Source: Roseateles sp. (GTDB lineage Bacteria; Pseudomonadota; Gammaproteobacteria; Burkholderiales; Burkholderiaceae_C). Taken from it: a DNA stretch of 64,000 nt. Under the pieces are notes generated by a model. That model was not told where the DNA came from. It worked only from the letters and a program-made list of their open reading frames with translations, and searched no databases. The first letter of the stretch is position 1; every line of letters begins with the position of its first letter. The stretch is taken from assembly GCF_019237615.1 (NCBI RefSeq), contig NZ_JAFAGT010000085.1, positions 1 to 64,000 on the forward strand, in the 5' to 3' direction. The translations under genes were made by a program, and so were the position numbers. Below, in pieces: positions 49,765 through 60,090 of this stretch.

Positions 49765-51099
<1,335 letters not shown>

Positions 51100-51112
51100 G
51101 CGGGAACGCCAC

Positions 51113-51148
51113 TGGTCAGGCCTCGGCAAATGCTGTATAAATTCACAG
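51113..51148 (+). promoter_or_regulatory. LexA (SOS) box overlapping a promoter
   Basis: CTGTATAAATTCACAG (51133-51148) fits CTGT-N8-ACAG exactly, and 16 of 20 bases match the extended E. coli LexA consensus. Inside it, TATAAA (51136-51141) can serve as -10, with TGGTCA (51113-51118) as -35 at 17-base spacing. LexA bound here would block the promoter. Confidence 0.75.
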
Positions 51149-51169
51149 TACTCACCGAGGAGCCCGACC

Positions 51170-51250
51170 ATGCACAACCAGTACCGCCAGAACTACGTCC
51201 CCGGCCGCCCGCTGCCCCGCTGGCTGCAGGTCCTGTTGCGCTGGCTCTGA
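51170..51250 (+). CDS. SOS-controlled micro-ORF (26 residues, basic, amphipathic)
   Basis: An ATG at 51170 lies 9 bases after GAGGAG and about 20 bases after the LexA box, and opens a 26-codon ORF. The peptide has four arginines and no acidic residue. It ends PLPRWLQVLLRWL, which can form an amphipathic helix with two tryptophans. The track shows it only as the tail of a longer ORF overlapping argG. No family is recognised. Size, charge and LexA control recall the TisB membrane toxin, but there is no sequence resemblance I can claim. Confidence 0.6.
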   Translation: MHNQYRQNYVPGRPLPRWLQVLLRWL

Positions 51251-51259
51251 ACACTGACG

Positions 51260-51535
51260 TCAGAAGTCGTCGGCCACGCGGGTAAAGCCCGCGAAGCGCG
51301 GCTTGCCGGGCGGCGTGAGGTCGCCGTAGCGGCCGGTCACCACCGCGCGCAGGGGCGTCGCTGCAGCCCGCGCCGGCCTTGAAGCGAACGCTGTCGGGCG
51401 TCTGCGGCACCAGCGCGCCGAGCCGGCCCTTGCCGGGCTCATGGCCGATGGCGTCGGCCTGCTGCCAGAGCTTGAGCAGCAGGTCGCTGCCGCCCGAGAG
51501 CAGCGCCGGCAGCGCACGCAGGGTCAGCTTCAGAC
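51260..51535 (-). pseudogene. Frameshifted gene remnant downstream of murB
   Basis: The minus strand reads [18 protein letters not shown] through DSVRFKAGAGCS in one frame, without any start codon. It then continues plausibly in the next frame as TPLRAVVTGRYGDLTPP and ends PRFAGFTRVADDF. One base too many near 51359 explains the shift. The piece has protein-like composition in both parts but lacks an N-terminus. I do not recognise the family. Confidence 0.5.
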
Positions 51536-52600
51536 CACCACCGGCTCCGGTTCCAGCCGGATGCCGAAGCGCCCGTAGACGCTCTCCTGGATGGCCCGCG
51601 CCAGCGTGACGACCTCGGCGCCGCGCGCGTCGGCCTTGTTCACCAGCACCAAGGCCTGCTTGTCATAGACCGCCGCTCCGCCTACCGTCTTCCCCTTCCA
51701 GCCGCAGGCGTCGATCATCCATCCGGCCGCCAGCTTCACGCTTCCGTCGGGCATGGGATAGTGGACGATGCCGGGGTCGCGACCGATGATGTCGCGGCAC
51801 TGCTCGGCCGTGACGACGGGGTTCTTGAAGAAACTGCCGGCATTGCCGATGACGGCCGGGTCGGGCAGCTTGGCGCGGCGCACCGCGCAGATCCAGTCGA
51901 AGATCTGCCGCGCATCCGGCGCCGCAATGCCGGTCTCGGCCATCTTGCGTGCGATCTCGAGATAACCCAGCACCGGCTGCCAGGGGCGCGGCAGCCGCAA
52001 ACGCACCTTGGTGATGACGCTCTTGCCCGCCAGGCCGCCGAAATCGCTTTGCTTGAAGACGCTGTCGCGGTAGCCGAAGCGGCAGACCTCGGCCGGCAGC
52101 AGTGCCGGCCGGCCGGTGACAAGGTCCATGACCTCCACCGCCTCCAGCCTGTCCTTGACCTCGATGCCATAGGCGCCGATGTTCTGCACCGGTGCGGCGC
52201 CGACGGTACCCGGGATCAGGGCCATGTTTTCCAGGCCGGGGTAGCCATGGTCCAGCGTCCAGCCGACCAGCTCGTGCCAGACGACACCCGCGCCGGCCTC
52301 GACGATCCAGGCGTCCGCCCGCTCCTCCAGCAGCCGGATGCCAGGGATCTCCACCTTCAGCACGACGGCCTCGACATCCCGGGTCAGCACCAGGTTGCTA
52401 CCGCCGCCCAGCACGAACTTCGGGGCGCGGCCGAGCTCCGGGTGGTCGACGACACGGCGCACGTCGGCCGCCTCGCGGATGCGCACCAGGCGGCGCGCGA
52501 CGGCCGGCAGCGCGAAGCTGTTGTAGGGCTTGAGGTTGACGTCGGTCTCGATCTGGAGGCCGGGGGCTTCGTTCGGGGGGGGCGAGGCGGTGGCGGACAT
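51530..52600 (-). CDS. murB: UDP-N-acetylenolpyruvoylglucosamine reductase
   Basis: This FAD enzyme completes UDP-MurNAc synthesis for peptidoglycan. The 356 residues include the FAD loop [38 protein letters not shown], the YRDSVFK motif of type I MurB, and the catalytic serine in [13 protein letters not shown]. The extra 15-residue proline-rich N-terminus may be dispensable; I kept the track ATG. It is divergent from yajQ. Confidence 0.95.
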   Translation of the reverse strand: MSATASPPPNEAPGLQIETDVNLKPYNSFALPAVARRLVRIREAADVRRVVDHPELGRAPKFVLGGGSNLVLTRDVEAVVLKVEIPGIRLLEERADAWIVEAGAGVVWHELVGWTLDHGYPGLENMALIPGTVGAAPVQNIGAYGIEVKDRLEAVEVMDLVTGRPALLPAEVCRFGYRDSVFKQSDFGGLAGKSVITKVRLRLPRPWQPVLGYLEIARKMAETGIAAPDARQIFDWICAVRRAKLPDPAVIGNAGSFFKNPVVTAEQCRDIIGRDPGIVHYPMPDGSVKLAAGWMIDACGWKGKTVGGAAVYDKQALVLVNKADARGAEVVTLARAIQESVYGRFGIRLEPEPVVV

Positions 52601-52672
52601 GGGACACTTTTGGATGGCTTGCGCGGCGCGCAGGCATCAAAATTTTCGCAGACAGCTTTACCCGGACCTCAT

Positions 52673-53161
52673 ATGCCCAGCTTCGACACCGTTCTCGAAC
52701 CCGACCACGTCAAGATCCGCAATGGCGTGGACAACAGCATCAAGGAGATTGGCACCCGCTTCGACTTCAAGGGCACGGGCGCCAAGGTCGAGCTCAAGGA
52801 CAAGGAAATCCACACCACCGGCGACAGCGAGTTCCAGCTCGAACAGATCGAGGCCGTGCTCTACGGCAAGCTGACCAAGCAGGACGTCGTCATCAGCTTC
52901 CTCGACAAGGCCGAGAAGGTCGACAAGCTGGGCGGCGACAAGGTGCGCCAGGTCTACAAGATCAAGGAAGGCATCGAGGCAGCCCTCGCCAAGAAGATCG
53001 TCACCTCGCTGAAGGACAGCAAGCTCAAGGTCCAGGCCAGCATCCAGGGTGATGCGGTGCGCGTGACCGGCAAGAACCGCGACGACCTGCAGGCAGCCAT
53101 CGCCCACCTGAAGAAGAGCTTCAGCGACACGCCGCTGACCTACAACAACTTCCGCGACTGA
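52673..53161 (+). CDS. yajQ: YajQ family nucleotide-binding protein
   Basis: This 162-residue protein of the YajQ (DUF520) family binds cyclic-di-GMP in Xanthomonas and nucleic acid elsewhere. It starts [20 protein letters not shown] and contains [36 protein letters not shown] and the end [11 protein letters not shown]. The ATG at 52673 is taken; the much longer track ORF is shadow of murB. Confidence 0.95.
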   Translation: MPSFDTVLEPDHVKIRNGVDNSIKEIGTRFDFKGTGAKVELKDKEIHTTGDSEFQLEQIEAVLYGKLTKQDVVISFLDKAEKVDKLGGDKVRQVYKIKEGIEAALAKKIVTSLKDSKLKVQASIQGDAVRVTGKNRDDLQAAIAHLKKSFSDTPLTYNNFRD

Positions 53162-53163
53162 GC

Positions 53164-53808
53164 ATGCACCGCCTCGCGCCGTTGCTGCTGGCATGCGGCC
53201 TGGCGACCGCCCAGGTGCAGTCGCCCGGCCAGGTGCAGCTCAACGGCATGCTGGGCAGCCGGGCGGCCCTGCTCATCATCGACGGTGAACCGCGCACCGT
53301 CGCCGTCGGCGACACGGCGATGGGCGTCAGGCTCATCGCGCTGGAGGAAGGCCGCGCCGTCGTCGAGTACGGCGGCCGGCGCCAGACACTGGCCCTGGGC
53401 GCCTCGCCAGGCCGTGTCGTCGCACAAGTCGTCGAGCCTCCTCGCCAGATCGTGCTGCCCATGGGCGGCGGCGGCCATTACACGACCATGGGCACGATCA
53501 ACGGCCAGGTCACGAGCTTTCTCGTCGACACCGGCGCCACCAACGTGTCCATCAGCCAGGTCGAGGCTGAGAAGCTGGGTCTGCGCTACATGTACGGCAA
53601 GCGCGTCGTCACGCAGACCGCCAACGGCATCGTGCCGGCCTACCAACTCCAGCTCAGCAGCGTGCGGATCGGAGATCTGGAGGTGCGCGACGTCGACGCC
53701 ATCGTCATCCCCGGCGTCATGAGCCATGTGCTGCTGGGCAACAGCTTCCTGAACCGCTTCCGGATGCGGCGCGATAACGACACCATGACGCTGGAACTGC
53801 GCTACTGA
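53164..53808 (+). CDS. Retropepsin-like aspartic protease (TIGR02281 type)
   Basis: This 214-residue protein has a short signal-like N-terminus (HRLAPLLLACGLATA) and a periplasmic retropepsin domain. The active-site loop FLVDTGATNVSISQ is followed by the flap-like VVTQTANGIVPAYQL and the second signature VLLGNSFLNRF. The N-terminal approximately 90 residues form a separate beta-rich region. It starts 3 bases after yajQ. Members of this family are presumed periplasmic proteases. Confidence 0.9.
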   Translation: MHRLAPLLLACGLATAQVQSPGQVQLNGMLGSRAALLIIDGEPRTVAVGDTAMGVRLIALEEGRAVVEYGGRRQTLALGASPGRVVAQVVEPPRQIVLPMGGGGHYTTMGTINGQVTSFLVDTGATNVSISQVEAEKLGLRYMYGKRVVTQTANGIVPAYQLQLSSVRIGDLEVRDVDAIVIPGVMSHVLLGNSFLNRFRMRRDNDTMTLELRY

Positions 53809-53864
53809 TCGCCGCTGACGGCCTTCTGCAAGAATCCGGCGCTCACTCTCGCCGGCCCGTCCAG

Positions 53865-56672
53865 ATGACCCGTCACCACGCTCTGCTATCCAGCCTGCTG
53901 GCCGCCCTGCTGACCGCCGGCGCATTCGCGGCCCCGGCCCCGGACGCCGCCAAGGCCGCGCGCTTCTACGAAGACGCGTTGCAGCGCTACGAGAAGCACG
54001 ACATCCCCGGCGCCATCATCCAGCTCAAGAACGCGCTGCAGGCCGACAAGAGCCAGTTGCCCGTGCATGTGCTGCTGGGCAAGGCCCTGCTGGCCAACAG
54101 CGAGCCGGCGGCGGCGGCGTTCGAGCTCGGCGAGGCCATACGCCTGGGCGTCAACCGCGCCGAGGTCGCCGTCGCCCTCGCCATGGCCCTGAATGCCCAG
54201 GGCAAGCAGCCGCAGATGCTGGATGACCCGCGCCTGCAGCCCGCCGGTCTGCCGCCGGGCATCCGGCTGCAGCTGATGCTGGAGCGCGCGCTGGCCCAGT
54301 CCGACATGGGCGACACCAAGGCAGCGCTTGCCAGTGTCCTGGAGGCCCGCGCCCTCAACCCCGGCGACGTGAACGGCTGGCTCGCGGAGGTGCCCCTGCG
54401 CGTGCGCAACCGCCAGTTCGCCGAGGCGCATGCCGCCGCCGACCAGGCCCTCAAGCTCGCGCCCGACAACGCAGAGGCGCTCTACCAGAAGGCCTCCATC
54501 CACCACGCCAATGGCCACATCGTCCAGGCCCTGGCAGGTTACGAGCGTGCCATCGCGGCCCAGCCCAGGCATGGCGAGTCCCATCTGGCGCGGGCCGGTC
54601 TGCTGGTCGACCTGGGCCGCGACGCCGACGCCCTGTCCGAGGTGAACGCCTTGCAGGCCCTCAAGCCCAACGACCCGCGCGGCGCCTATCTGCGTGCCGT
54701 GCTGGCCGAGCGCGCCAACGACAAGGCCGCCGCGCGCGCCGCGCTGAAGCGCATCACGGACCTGCTGGACCCCGTCCCCATCGAGTACATCCGCTACCGC
54801 ACGCAGCTGCTCATGCTCAACGGCCTGGCGCATTACGACCTCGGCGAGCTGGAGAAGGCCAAGCCCTTCCTGGAACTCGCGGCGCGCCAGCAGCCCGGCA
54901 GCCCGCTGACCAAGTTGCTGGCCCAGATCGCGCTGAGCGAGCCCAATGTCGGCCGCGCCATCGAGCTGCTGGACGCCTACGTGAAGGCCCGCCCCGGCGA
55001 CGGCCAGGCCTTGCTGATGCTGGCATCGGCGCACATGAGCCAGGGCCGGCATGCGCGCGCCACCGCGCTGATGCAGGAGGCGCTGCGCGCCAAGGACGCC
55101 CCCGAGTACCGCACGGCCCTGGGCCTGTCTCTGCTGCAGAGCGGCAAGATCGCGCCGGCCGCAGACGAGCTCGCCAGGGCCTACAAGGCCGACCCCAGGC
55201 AGACCTATGCCGGGCTGGCGCTGATCACCGTGTATCTGCGCGAGGGCCAGGTACCCAAGGCGCTGGCCGTCGCCGACACGCTGGCCCGCGCCAACCCGAA
55301 CAACGCCACCGTCCTCATGGTCCAGGCCTATGCCAAGACCCAGGCCGGCGATGTGGCAGGCGGCCGCGCGGGCTACGAAAACGCCCTCAAGCTGGACCCC
55401 AGGCTGACGGAGGCCCGCCTCGGCCTCGTCCGCATCGACGCGGCGGCCGGCAACTTCGACGCCGCCAACAAGCGGCTGCGCGAAATGCTGAGGGGTGACG
55501 AACGCAACAGCACGGTGCTGTTCGAGCTGGCCCTGCTGCATGAGCGCCAAGGCAAGGACGACGAGGCGCTGAAATGGCTTGAAAGTGCCGCCGACGCCTC
55601 CGGCGCCCGCGACACCCGGGCCAACTTCGCCCTCGTCGCCTGGCATCTGCGCAAGGGCCAGCCGGCGCGCGCCTCCGATGCCGCCAAGATCCTGCTGGCC
55701 AAGCTGCCCGACGACGTCGAGGCCCTGCAGGCCTATGCCGGCGCCCAGGCCGCCAACGGCGACCCGGCAGGCGCCAAGTCGACGCTGACGCAGGCCGCGC
55801 GCCGGGCCGCGTTCGACTCGCCGCGGCTGCTCGAGGTCGCGCGCCAGCAGGTCGGCATCAAGGACTACGCCGCCGCTGCCTACAGCCTGGACAAGGCCCT
55901 CAGCGGCAGCCCCGACTTCATGCCGGCCATGGCCATGCTGTCCAGCATCGAGCTGGCCCAGGGCGATGCCGCCAAGGCCGAGCAGCGTGCCAGGCAGGTC
56001 ATCCAGACGGCGCCCAAATCGGCCATGGGCTACAACCTGCTGGCGGAGGTCGCGCTCTATCGCGGCCAGGGCGCGGCCGCCGTCGACGCGCTGCGCAAGG
56101 CGCACGACATCGAGAAGTCCCAGGCCAGCCTCACGCGGCTGATGCAGGCCGTCGGCAACCAGAATGGCCCCAAGGCCGCCACCGACCTCGGCGAGGCCTG
56201 GCTCAAGCGCAACCCCGGCGACCTGGCCGTGCGCAGCGCCGTCGCCGAACAGGACCTGCGCGGCCGCGACTTCAAGTCGGCCCGCGCGCAGTACGAGGCC
56301 ATCCTGAAGCAGCGCCCCAACCACGCCGAGACGCTGAACAACCTTGCCAACCTGCTGATGCTGACCCGGGACCCGGGTGCCTTGGCCATGGCGGAGCGTG
56401 CTTACAAGGTCGACACGCGCAACCCCAAGCTCATGGACACGGCGGGCTGGGCCAATCACCTGGCCGGCAATGGCGAACGGGCGCTGCAGCTGCTGCGCGA
56501 GGCGCGCCTGCGCGCGCCGGACGTGCCCGAGATCCGCTATCACCTCGCCGTGGTGCTGGCCAAGACGGGGCGCAAGGGCGAGGCCCGAGAGGAGCTGAAT
56601 GCCGCGCTGCGGACCAACACGGGCTTCGCCGCGGCGGACGATGCCAAGAAATTACTGTCCACCCTCAACTGA
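53865..56672 (+). CDS. prsT: PEP-CTERM system TPR-repeat protein PrsT-like
   Basis: This 935-residue exported protein has a signal peptide (about 1-24, AFAAPAP) and then tetratricopeptide repeats over nearly its whole length. The start KAARFYEDALQRYEKHDIPGA is followed by AAIIQLKNALQ-type repeats and the end THAETLNNLANLLMLTRDP-like segments. The architecture and wording match the PrsT protein encoded with the XrtA/PEP-CTERM exopolysaccharide locus. Here it is followed only by a PEP-CTERM protein; no exosortase is in the window. Confidence 0.85.
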   Translation: MTRHHALLSSLLAALLTAGAFAAPAPDAAKAARFYEDALQRYEKHDIPGAIIQLKNALQADKSQLPVHVLLGKALLANSEPAAAAFELGEAIRLGVNRAEVAVALAMALNAQGKQPQMLDDPRLQPAGLPPGIRLQLMLERALAQSDMGDTKAALASVLEARALNPGDVNGWLAEVPLRVRNRQFAEAHAAADQALKLAPDNAEALYQKASIHHANGHIVQALAGYERAIAAQPRHGESHLARAGLLVDLGRDADALSEVNALQALKPNDPRGAYLRAVLAERANDKAAARAALKRITDLLDPVPIEYIRYRTQLLMLNGLAHYDLGELEKAKPFLELAARQQPGSPLTKLLAQIALSEPNVGRAIELLDAYVKARPGDGQALLMLASAHMSQGRHARATALMQEALRAKDAPEYRTALGLSLLQSGKIAPAADELARAYKADPRQTYAGLALITVYLREGQVPKALAVADTLARANPNNATVLMVQAYAKTQAGDVAGGRAGYENALKLDPRLTEARLGLVRIDAAAGNFDAANKRLREMLRGDERNSTVLFELALLHERQGKDDEALKWLESAADASGARDTRANFALVAWHLRKGQPARASDAAKILLAKLPDDVEALQAYAGAQAANGDPAGAKSTLTQAARRAAFDSPRLLEVARQQVGIKDYAAAAYSLDKALSGSPDFMPAMAMLSSIELAQGDAAKAEQRARQVIQTAPKSAMGYNLLAEVALYRGQGAAAVDALRKAHDIEKSQASLTRLMQAVGNQNGPKAATDLGEAWLKRNPGDLAVRSAVAEQDLRGRDFKSARAQYEAILKQRPNHAETLNNLANLLMLTRDPGALAMAERAYKVDTRNPKLMDTAGWANHLAGNGERALQLLREARLRAPDVPEIRYHLAVVLAKTGRKGEAREELNAALRTNTGFAAADDAKKLLSTLN

Positions 56673-56774
56673 GGGGGCCGAGGCCCTGGCGCCGGCGTCG
56701 GATGTTTTTACAATTTTTAGCACGCCAGACGTGGCAATTCGGCAAACGCTTGAGCGGCAAGGAATTTCTCGGAC

Positions 56775-56790
56775 TGGCATTGAATCTGCT
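56775..56790 (+). promoter_or_regulatory. Sigma-54 (-24/-12) promoter of the PEP-CTERM gene
   Basis: TGGCATTGAATCTGCT has GG and GC at the exact 10-base spacing of RpoN promoters (TGGCAC-N5-TTGCW) and matches most other positions. It lies about 50 bases before the ATG. An AT-rich stretch (TTTTTACAATTTTTAG, 56705-56720) upstream could hold an activator site. Confidence 0.7.
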
Positions 56791-56839
56791 TGGCTTGTTC
56801 GAAATTTGACCGCCGGCTGGCGACTACCAAGGAAAACCG

Positions 56840-57751
56840 ATGAACGTCCGCTCCATTCGCATGACCGCTCTCACGGCGCTCATCGCCGGTCTGGCCTGGA
56901 GCGGCGCCGCCCAGGCCTATTGGGGCCTGGACACCACGCCGACCGCAACGGTCAACGACAGCGCCGCGACGGCGCAGAACCCCTACACCGTCAAGATGTC
57001 GGGCTTCTACGTCAGCAACACGCTGAACGCCTCCAACAAGCTGTCCGGTAACTGGACCGCCGGCACGCTGACCCAGTACGCCGGCAACGGCCAGGGCATG
57101 AGCACCGGCACCGACTCCGGCTCGCCGTACCACGCGCTGGACAACAACGGCAACACCGAAGGCGTGCTGCTGTCCTTCAGTGCCTCCACGGTGCTGACCA
57201 GCATCGGCCTGGGCTACACGGCCACCACCGGCCCGGCCGAGTACGGCTGCGTCAGCAACGGCGCCGTCGTCGGCACGGTCCTCGGCAGCGCGGCCTGCAG
57301 CAAGGGCACCAAGACCAGCGACGTGACGGTCGACGTCTCCGTCTTCCGCTGGACCGGCACCAGCGCCCCGACGCTGGCTGGCACGGCCGCCGGCACGATG
57401 GGCGGCTGGGAGCTGGTCGGCAACTACGGCGACTTCATCCTGGACACGACCAACCCCTACAACCTGGTCAACAGCGCCGGCAAGACGTCCAGCTGGTGGC
57501 TGATCACGGCCTACAACAGCGGCTTCACGCAAAGCGCGGGCACCGAGAACCGCGGCACGCTGACCGATGGCGACGACTACTTCAAGCTGTACGCCGTGGC
57601 GGGCAACAAATGCACGGGCACCGTCAATGCAAACGGCGTCTGCGGCGGCACGACCACCAACGTGCCCGAGCCGGCCACGCTGGCCCTGGCCAGCGTCGCG
57701 CTGATCGGCGTGGCCGGCCTGCGCCGCCGCCAGCCCAAGGCCAACGCCTGA
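56840..57751 (+). CDS. PEP-CTERM sorting-domain protein
   Basis: This 303-residue secreted protein has a signal peptide (about 1-26, WSGAAQA) and a Gly/Thr/Ser/Asn-rich beta-type body with few charges. The classic C-terminal sorting signal VPEPATLALASVALIGVAGL is followed by RRRQ. Exosortase XrtA would cleave near the PEP motif. AAGGAAAA precedes the ATG. The family of the body is not recognised. A strong terminator follows. Confidence 0.93.
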   Translation: MNVRSIRMTALTALIAGLAWSGAAQAYWGLDTTPTATVNDSAATAQNPYTVKMSGFYVSNTLNASNKLSGNWTAGTLTQYAGNGQGMSTGTDSGSPYHALDNNGNTEGVLLSFSASTVLTSIGLGYTATTGPAEYGCVSNGAVVGTVLGSAACSKGTKTSDVTVDVSVFRWTGTSAPTLAGTAAGTMGGWELVGNYGDFILDTTNPYNLVNSAGKTSSWWLITAYNSGFTQSAGTENRGTLTDGDDYFKLYAVAGNKCTGTVNANGVCGGTTTNVPEPATLALASVALIGVAGLRRRQPKANA

Positions 57752-57833
57752 CGCCGGCCCGGGCCCTGGCTCGAAAGGCTCCCTTCGGGGCCAATGCCAG
57801 TCAGCCAAGCCCGCAGAGAGGCCGACCCGATAC

Positions 57834-57865
57834 AAGGGGAACGTGTTGAGCACGTTCCCCTTTTT
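57834..57865 (+). terminator. Rho-independent terminator after the PEP-CTERM gene
   Basis: AAGGGGAACGTG and CACGTTCCCCTT form a perfect 12-base stem with loop TTGAG, followed by a T-run. It ends only 5 bases before the ATG of the transposase fragment, so it marks the junction between the PEP-CTERM unit and the insertion. Confidence 0.85.
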
Positions 57866-57867
57866 GC

Positions 57868-58521
57868 TTGATGGGCCTGCTTGAGAGTGCGCTGCGCCAG
57901 CCCCTGCCCCGAGTTCCCGAGCGGCTCGATGAACTCAGCGCCTTGATCGATCCAAGCTGGATCAATCAGGCGCTGGCAGCCAGCGGGAAGGGCTCGATCC
58001 GCAGCCGCAAGCTGCCAGCCGAGCATGCCGTCTGGCTGGTGATTGGCCTGGCGCTGTTTCGCAACCGGCCGCTGTGGCAGGTGGTTGAGCAACTGGATCT
58101 GAGCCTGGACGGGCAACCGCTGCCTGCGCCCAGCGCCAGCGTGCAGGCTCGCCAGCGCCTGGGTGAAGAGCCTCTGGCCGAGTTGTCTGGCCTGTTGACC
58201 CGGGCTTGGAATCGTGCCCCGCGGCACGTGCACGGCGCGCCGCTGAGGGTGCTGGCCGTGGACGGCGTGGTGTGGCCGGCACCGGACACGCCAGACAACC
58301 GCGAGCAACTGGGCAGCTGCAGCACCCAGCACGGCCCGCTGCCCTGGCCACAGATCCGTGCGACCTGTCTGATGGACGCACGCAGCCATGAGCTGCTGGA
58401 TGCCAAGCTTGGCGGCATGGCCTGCGGTGAGCTGGGTCTGGCGGCGCAGTTGCAAGGACGGGAGCATGCCCTGAGCCATGAACTCGCAAAGACTGTTCAT
58501 GCTGACTTATTTGTCAATTAA
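57868..58521 (+). pseudogene. Truncated IS4-type transposase (N-terminal part)
   Basis: This 216-217 residue ORF starts at TTG/ATG 57868/57871. It matches the N-terminal region of IS4-family DDE transposases: LIDPSWINQALAASG, LPAEHAVWLVIGLALFRNRP, SASVQARQRLGEEPL and the first DDE aspartate context VLAVDGVVWPAPDTPDN. It ends after AAQLQGREHALSHE, where AT-rich foreign sequence begins, so the second Asp, the Glu and about half the protein are missing. No matching right end was found before 60.4 kb. Confidence 0.82.
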
Positions 58522-58532
58522 GTCTACACTTA
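58519..58532. promoter_or_regulatory. Candidate operator palindrome upstream of hipB-like gene
   Basis: TAAGT-CTAC-ACTTA is an inverted repeat in the AT-rich DNA just upstream of the antitoxin, next to a TTGTCA hexamer that could be a -35. The position suits autoregulation by the HTH antitoxin. The evidence is positional only. Confidence 0.45.
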
Positions 58533-58540
58533 CATACATT

Positions 58541-58867
58541 ATGCGTAGAAGGGACCCGACCAGCGAACCCCTTGAGGTTACCCAGTTTGTGGGTGACGTT
58601 GGCGTACGCATCCGGGTAATGCGACTGGCACGAGGATTGACCCAGAAGGACTTGGCAGAGCGAGCTGACATCAGCCGACTGACTCTCATGGCCATCGAGG
58701 CTGGTTCGTTTGGCAGCAGGTTTGCAGATGTGGCCCGGTTGCTCTGGGTCTTGGATGACGTGAGCCTTCAGGCCTCGCTGGCCACGGCGGCCCAGGACCC
58801 GGCATATCAGGACGCTGTACGGGGAAACCTCCCGCGCTTCAAGAGCCGCAAGAAGGACCTCGAATGA
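58541..58867 (+). CDS. hipB: HipB-like HTH antitoxin
   Basis: This protein of about 108 residues has an XRE-type helix-turn-helix: IRVMRLARGLTQKDLAERAD then ISRLTLMAIEAGSFGSRF. It is encoded directly before a hipA-type kinase and overlaps it (ATGA). I chose the ATG at 58541 (MRRRDPTSEP); the track begins 21 codons earlier in what looks like insertion-junction sequence. It should bind its own promoter and neutralise the kinase. Confidence 0.82.
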   Translation: MRRRDPTSEPLEVTQFVGDVGVRIRVMRLARGLTQKDLAERADISRLTLMAIEAGSFGSRFADVARLLWVLDDVSLQASLATAAQDPAYQDAVRGNLPRFKSRKKDLE

Positions 58868-60090
58868 CACGCCGAGCTCCAGTGTTCCGATGGACTATCG
58901 ACCAGGCGACAAAGACCCGCGTTCCGATCCGCGTTGGCGAGCTGACGCAGGAGTCTTCTCGGTGGGAGTTCGTGTTTGACCCTGATTATTTGGCGCGTGG
59001 CTCGGATGCATGGGAACTGGACCCCACCGGAATTCGCACGAAGCAGTGCTCCCCGTTCACGCGAGTTGGCTCCGTGCCCTTTCCTGTCTTTTGTGACGTG
59101 GCCCTCTCGGGATGGACCCTGGACCTTCTGAAGAAGAACGCTTCCCGAAGCGCTGAAGGTGAGGAGCCCTGGGGTTGGTGGGAGCGGCTGGTTTACGCTC
59201 CCGTCGACGGCTTTGGGGCCCTGTTCGTTGGAGACATTCAGGGACGACCGGACGCTATTGGCACCATTGCGCATGCGCTGCACAACCTGACCAGGGACTC
59301 GTTGACCGAAGGCCCGCTGGCCTCGTCGTCCGGAGCGATGGGAGGCGAGAGGCCAAAGGTCGCGCTGCACTTCGAACTCGAGGACGGACGCCTCGTGCCG
59401 ACGTTGCTCAAGTTTGCGCTCCCAAACGAACGGTTTGACAGCGTCATCGCCGAGGCCACCGCGCTGACGCTAGCAGCTGGACTCGGGATGCAGGTGCCGT
59501 TCCATCAGGTGATGTGGTTTAACGACGTCCCGGCACTTGCCATTGAACGGTTCGACCGCCAAGGGGAGGACAAGCAGCTTTGGCACTGCGTGAGCGCTGC
59601 AACCGCGCTCGACCTTGTGCCAGGCGCTGACGTTGAGGACCCCAAGCAAAATTACGTCAGGCTTCGGTCCAAACTCAAACGCGTCGAAGACAGCCGCGAG
59701 CTGTTCGAACGCATCGTCCTGAACGGTGCGGTTGGCAACACCGACGACCATCCCTGGAATACCAGCCTGCGCCAGTTGGGCCCGGGAGATTGGGAGTTGT
59801 CGCCGTTGTACGACGTATTGCCGTTCTCTGAGCGGCAAGGCGTGCCGGCGTTCAGCATGGACCTGACCAAGAAGCGTCCTTCCCGCGCGGCCACGCGTGC
59901 CAACCTCGTGGCCGCAGGAAGGCAAATTGCTGCGCTTGATGAGAAGGACGTGCTTCAGCGAATTGACCGGACGACCACCTACGTTCGAGAGAACTGGCGA
60001 AAGGCCTTCGAGGCGCACAGCCGGCCCTCCAAGGAAGTTCCGGTCGAGGACTGGAAGCGCGTTTTCGAGCACGACTGGATTGCCCTTTAA
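58864..60090 (+). CDS. hipA: HipA-like serine/threonine kinase toxin
   Basis: This 408-residue protein of the HipA family has the catalytic loop GNTDDHPWNTSLRQL and the metal-binding DFG-like SPLYDVLPFSE. A conserved LALAIERFDRQG segment lies before them, and an N-terminal HipA_N-like region comes first. E. coli HipA phosphorylates glutamyl-tRNA synthetase; this one's target is unknown. By eye the gene has lower GC and freer codon use than its neighbours, which points to transfer. Confidence 0.85.
   Translation: MTRRAPVFRWTIDQATKTRVPIRVGELTQESSRWEFVFDPDYLARGSDAWELDPTGIRTKQCSPFTRVGSVPFPVFCDVALSGWTLDLLKKNASRSAEGEEPWGWWERLVYAPVDGFGALFVGDIQGRPDAIGTIAHALHNLTRDSLTEGPLASSSGAMGGERPKVALHFELEDGRLVPTLLKFALPNERFDSVIAEATALTLAAGLGMQVPFHQVMWFNDVPALAIERFDRQGEDKQLWHCVSAATALDLVPGADVEDPKQNYVRLRSKLKRVEDSRELFERIVLNGAVGNTDDHPWNTSLRQLGPGDWELSPLYDVLPFSERQGVPAFSMDLTKKRPSRAATRANLVAAGRQIAALDEKDVLQRIDRTTTYVRENWRKAFEAHSRPSKEVPVEDWKRVFEHDWIAL

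Noticed and set aside
53886-56543. 885-residue minus-strand ORF
   Set aside because: It is the shadow of the TPR gene prsT; its composition (Gly/Gln/Leu/Arg/Val) mirrors the repeats and there is no start context.
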